From Pseudomonadales bacterium (lineage in GTDB: Bacteria; Pseudomonadota; Gammaproteobacteria; Pseudomonadales; DC-out160): 6,281 bases of DNA. The position numbers and the translations under genes were made by a program. A model generated the notes under the pieces. It ran no database searches and was not told the origin of the DNA. It saw only the letters and a list, made by a program, of their open reading frames with translations. Location: assembly GCA_016765265.1 (NCBI GenBank), contig JAESQG010000184.1, positions 1 to 6,281 of the forward strand, in the 5' to 3' direction. The number at the start of each line of letters is the position of its first letter. Within the stretch, counting starts at the first letter, position 1. This document shows, piece by piece, positions 5,824-6,281 of the stretch.

Positions 5824-6281
5824 ATGACAGATGATCGTACTCCCATATTGATTGGTGCAGGCCAACTAACCTTAAAGAAATTCAACAAAGATAGACCTGA
5901 GACGCCTTTGGATATCATCGTGGAGGCTGCTAGGCGCGCGGCGATTGATACCGGGTTGGGCAACAAATTATTTGCAGAAATTGATGTCATTGCATGTCCG
6001 TCAAGTATTTCCCCCCGTTGCAGTAACCTGCCTAAAGCGCTTGCTCAGCGACTCCAAGCGGAACCGAGTTCTCTAATTTATACCCATATTGGCGGCAATA
6101 CACCGCAATGGTTGGTGGGACTCTATGCTGAAAAAATTGCAAATAATGAAGCAGAATTGGTGTTGCTTGCCAGCGGTGAAATGTTAAAGACGGCTAAAAG
6201 CAGTGGCGGTGGTTCACCAGGTGGAGATGATATGGAACCGCCAGAAACTATTGGCGATCCACGTTTTGGTTCCAATGATCG
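5824..6281 (+). CDS. Thiolase-like / acetyl-CoA acetyltransferase family protein, N-terminal part (3' end outside window)
   Basis: 152 codons are visible without a stop. The N-terminus TPILIGAGQ (6-14), the helix with TPLDIIVEAARRAA (27-40), IDVIACPSS (53-61) and the strand-helix unit YTHIGGNTPQWLVG (86-99) match the thiolase superfamily, in the acetyl-CoA acetyltransferase-like/SCP-x-related branch. LVLLASGEMLKT (112-123) aligns with the usual GGxExMS region. In ordinary thiolases the nucleophilic cysteine starts the helix before this strand; here that place reads GGN (90-92), so the canonical cysteine seems absent. The protein may bind or transfer acyl-CoA differently, or act with a partner as SCP-x/DitF-like proteins do. 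Two in-frame ATGs exist, 5812 and 5824; a TGA at 5809-5811 excludes anything earlier. I prefer 5824 because a weak GAG (5814-5816) precedes it by seven bases. Catalytic residues near the C-terminus are not visible. Confidence 0.85.
   Translation, partial: MTDDRTPILIGAGQLTLKKFNKDRPETPLDIIVEAARRAAIDTGLGNKLFAEIDVIACPSSISPRCSNLPKALAQRLQAEPSSLIYTHIGGNTPQWLVGLYAEKIANNEAELVLLASGEMLKTAKSSGGGSPGGDDMEPPETIGDPRFGSND

Overview
The window looks like a chromosomal segment of a moderately AT-rich Gammaproteobacterium, probably marine. This is inferred from protein style and gene content: a hybrid histidine kinase, a PF10118 protein, a COG4262-type membrane spermidine synthase and a thiolase-like protein. 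I see no rRNA, tRNA, CRISPR array, insertion sequence or phage gene.

Layout. The left edge (1-607, +) is the 3' end of a hybrid sensor histidine kinase: the last ATP-binding box followed by a complete receiver domain. It converges on a minus-strand gene (682-1494) for a protein with two cyclic-nucleotide-binding-like folds, the first degenerate and the second lacking the usual cassette glutamate. A 566-base divergent gap (1495-2060) follows. It holds a plausible sigma70 promoter whose -35 lies inside a spaced inverted repeat, an 11-base direct repeat with a 30-base period, and a self-complementary leader. Next comes a PF10118 'metal-dependent hydrolase' gene (2061-2978) whose sequence shows a diiron-type ligand pattern, closed by a strong intrinsic terminator (3009-3044).

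After a gap with a probable extended -10 promoter comes a two-gene operon. Its first gene (3294-5012) encodes a seven-helix membrane protein fused to a spermidine-synthase domain. The second (5023-5616) encodes a small pyridoxamine-phosphate-oxidase-like flavoprotein, whose ribosome binding site overlaps the stop codon of the first. An AT-rich gap with an 18-base tandem repeat and two interlocked inverted repeats leads into a thiolase-like gene that runs off the right edge (5824-6281). It appears to lack the nucleophilic cysteine at the usual place.

How the genes work together. Only the two operon genes have sequence support for joint expression. Polyamine-type chemistry next to a flavin/B6-type enzyme suggests a shared amine or cofactor pathway, but this is inference. 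The kinase, the cyclic-nucleotide-binding-like protein, the PF10118 protein and the thiolase-like protein appear to be separate transcription units. I do not see one obvious new system. The strongest leads are the diiron-like site with its structured leader, the membrane aminopropyltransferase/flavoprotein pair, and the two proteins that keep a fold but miss a key residue.
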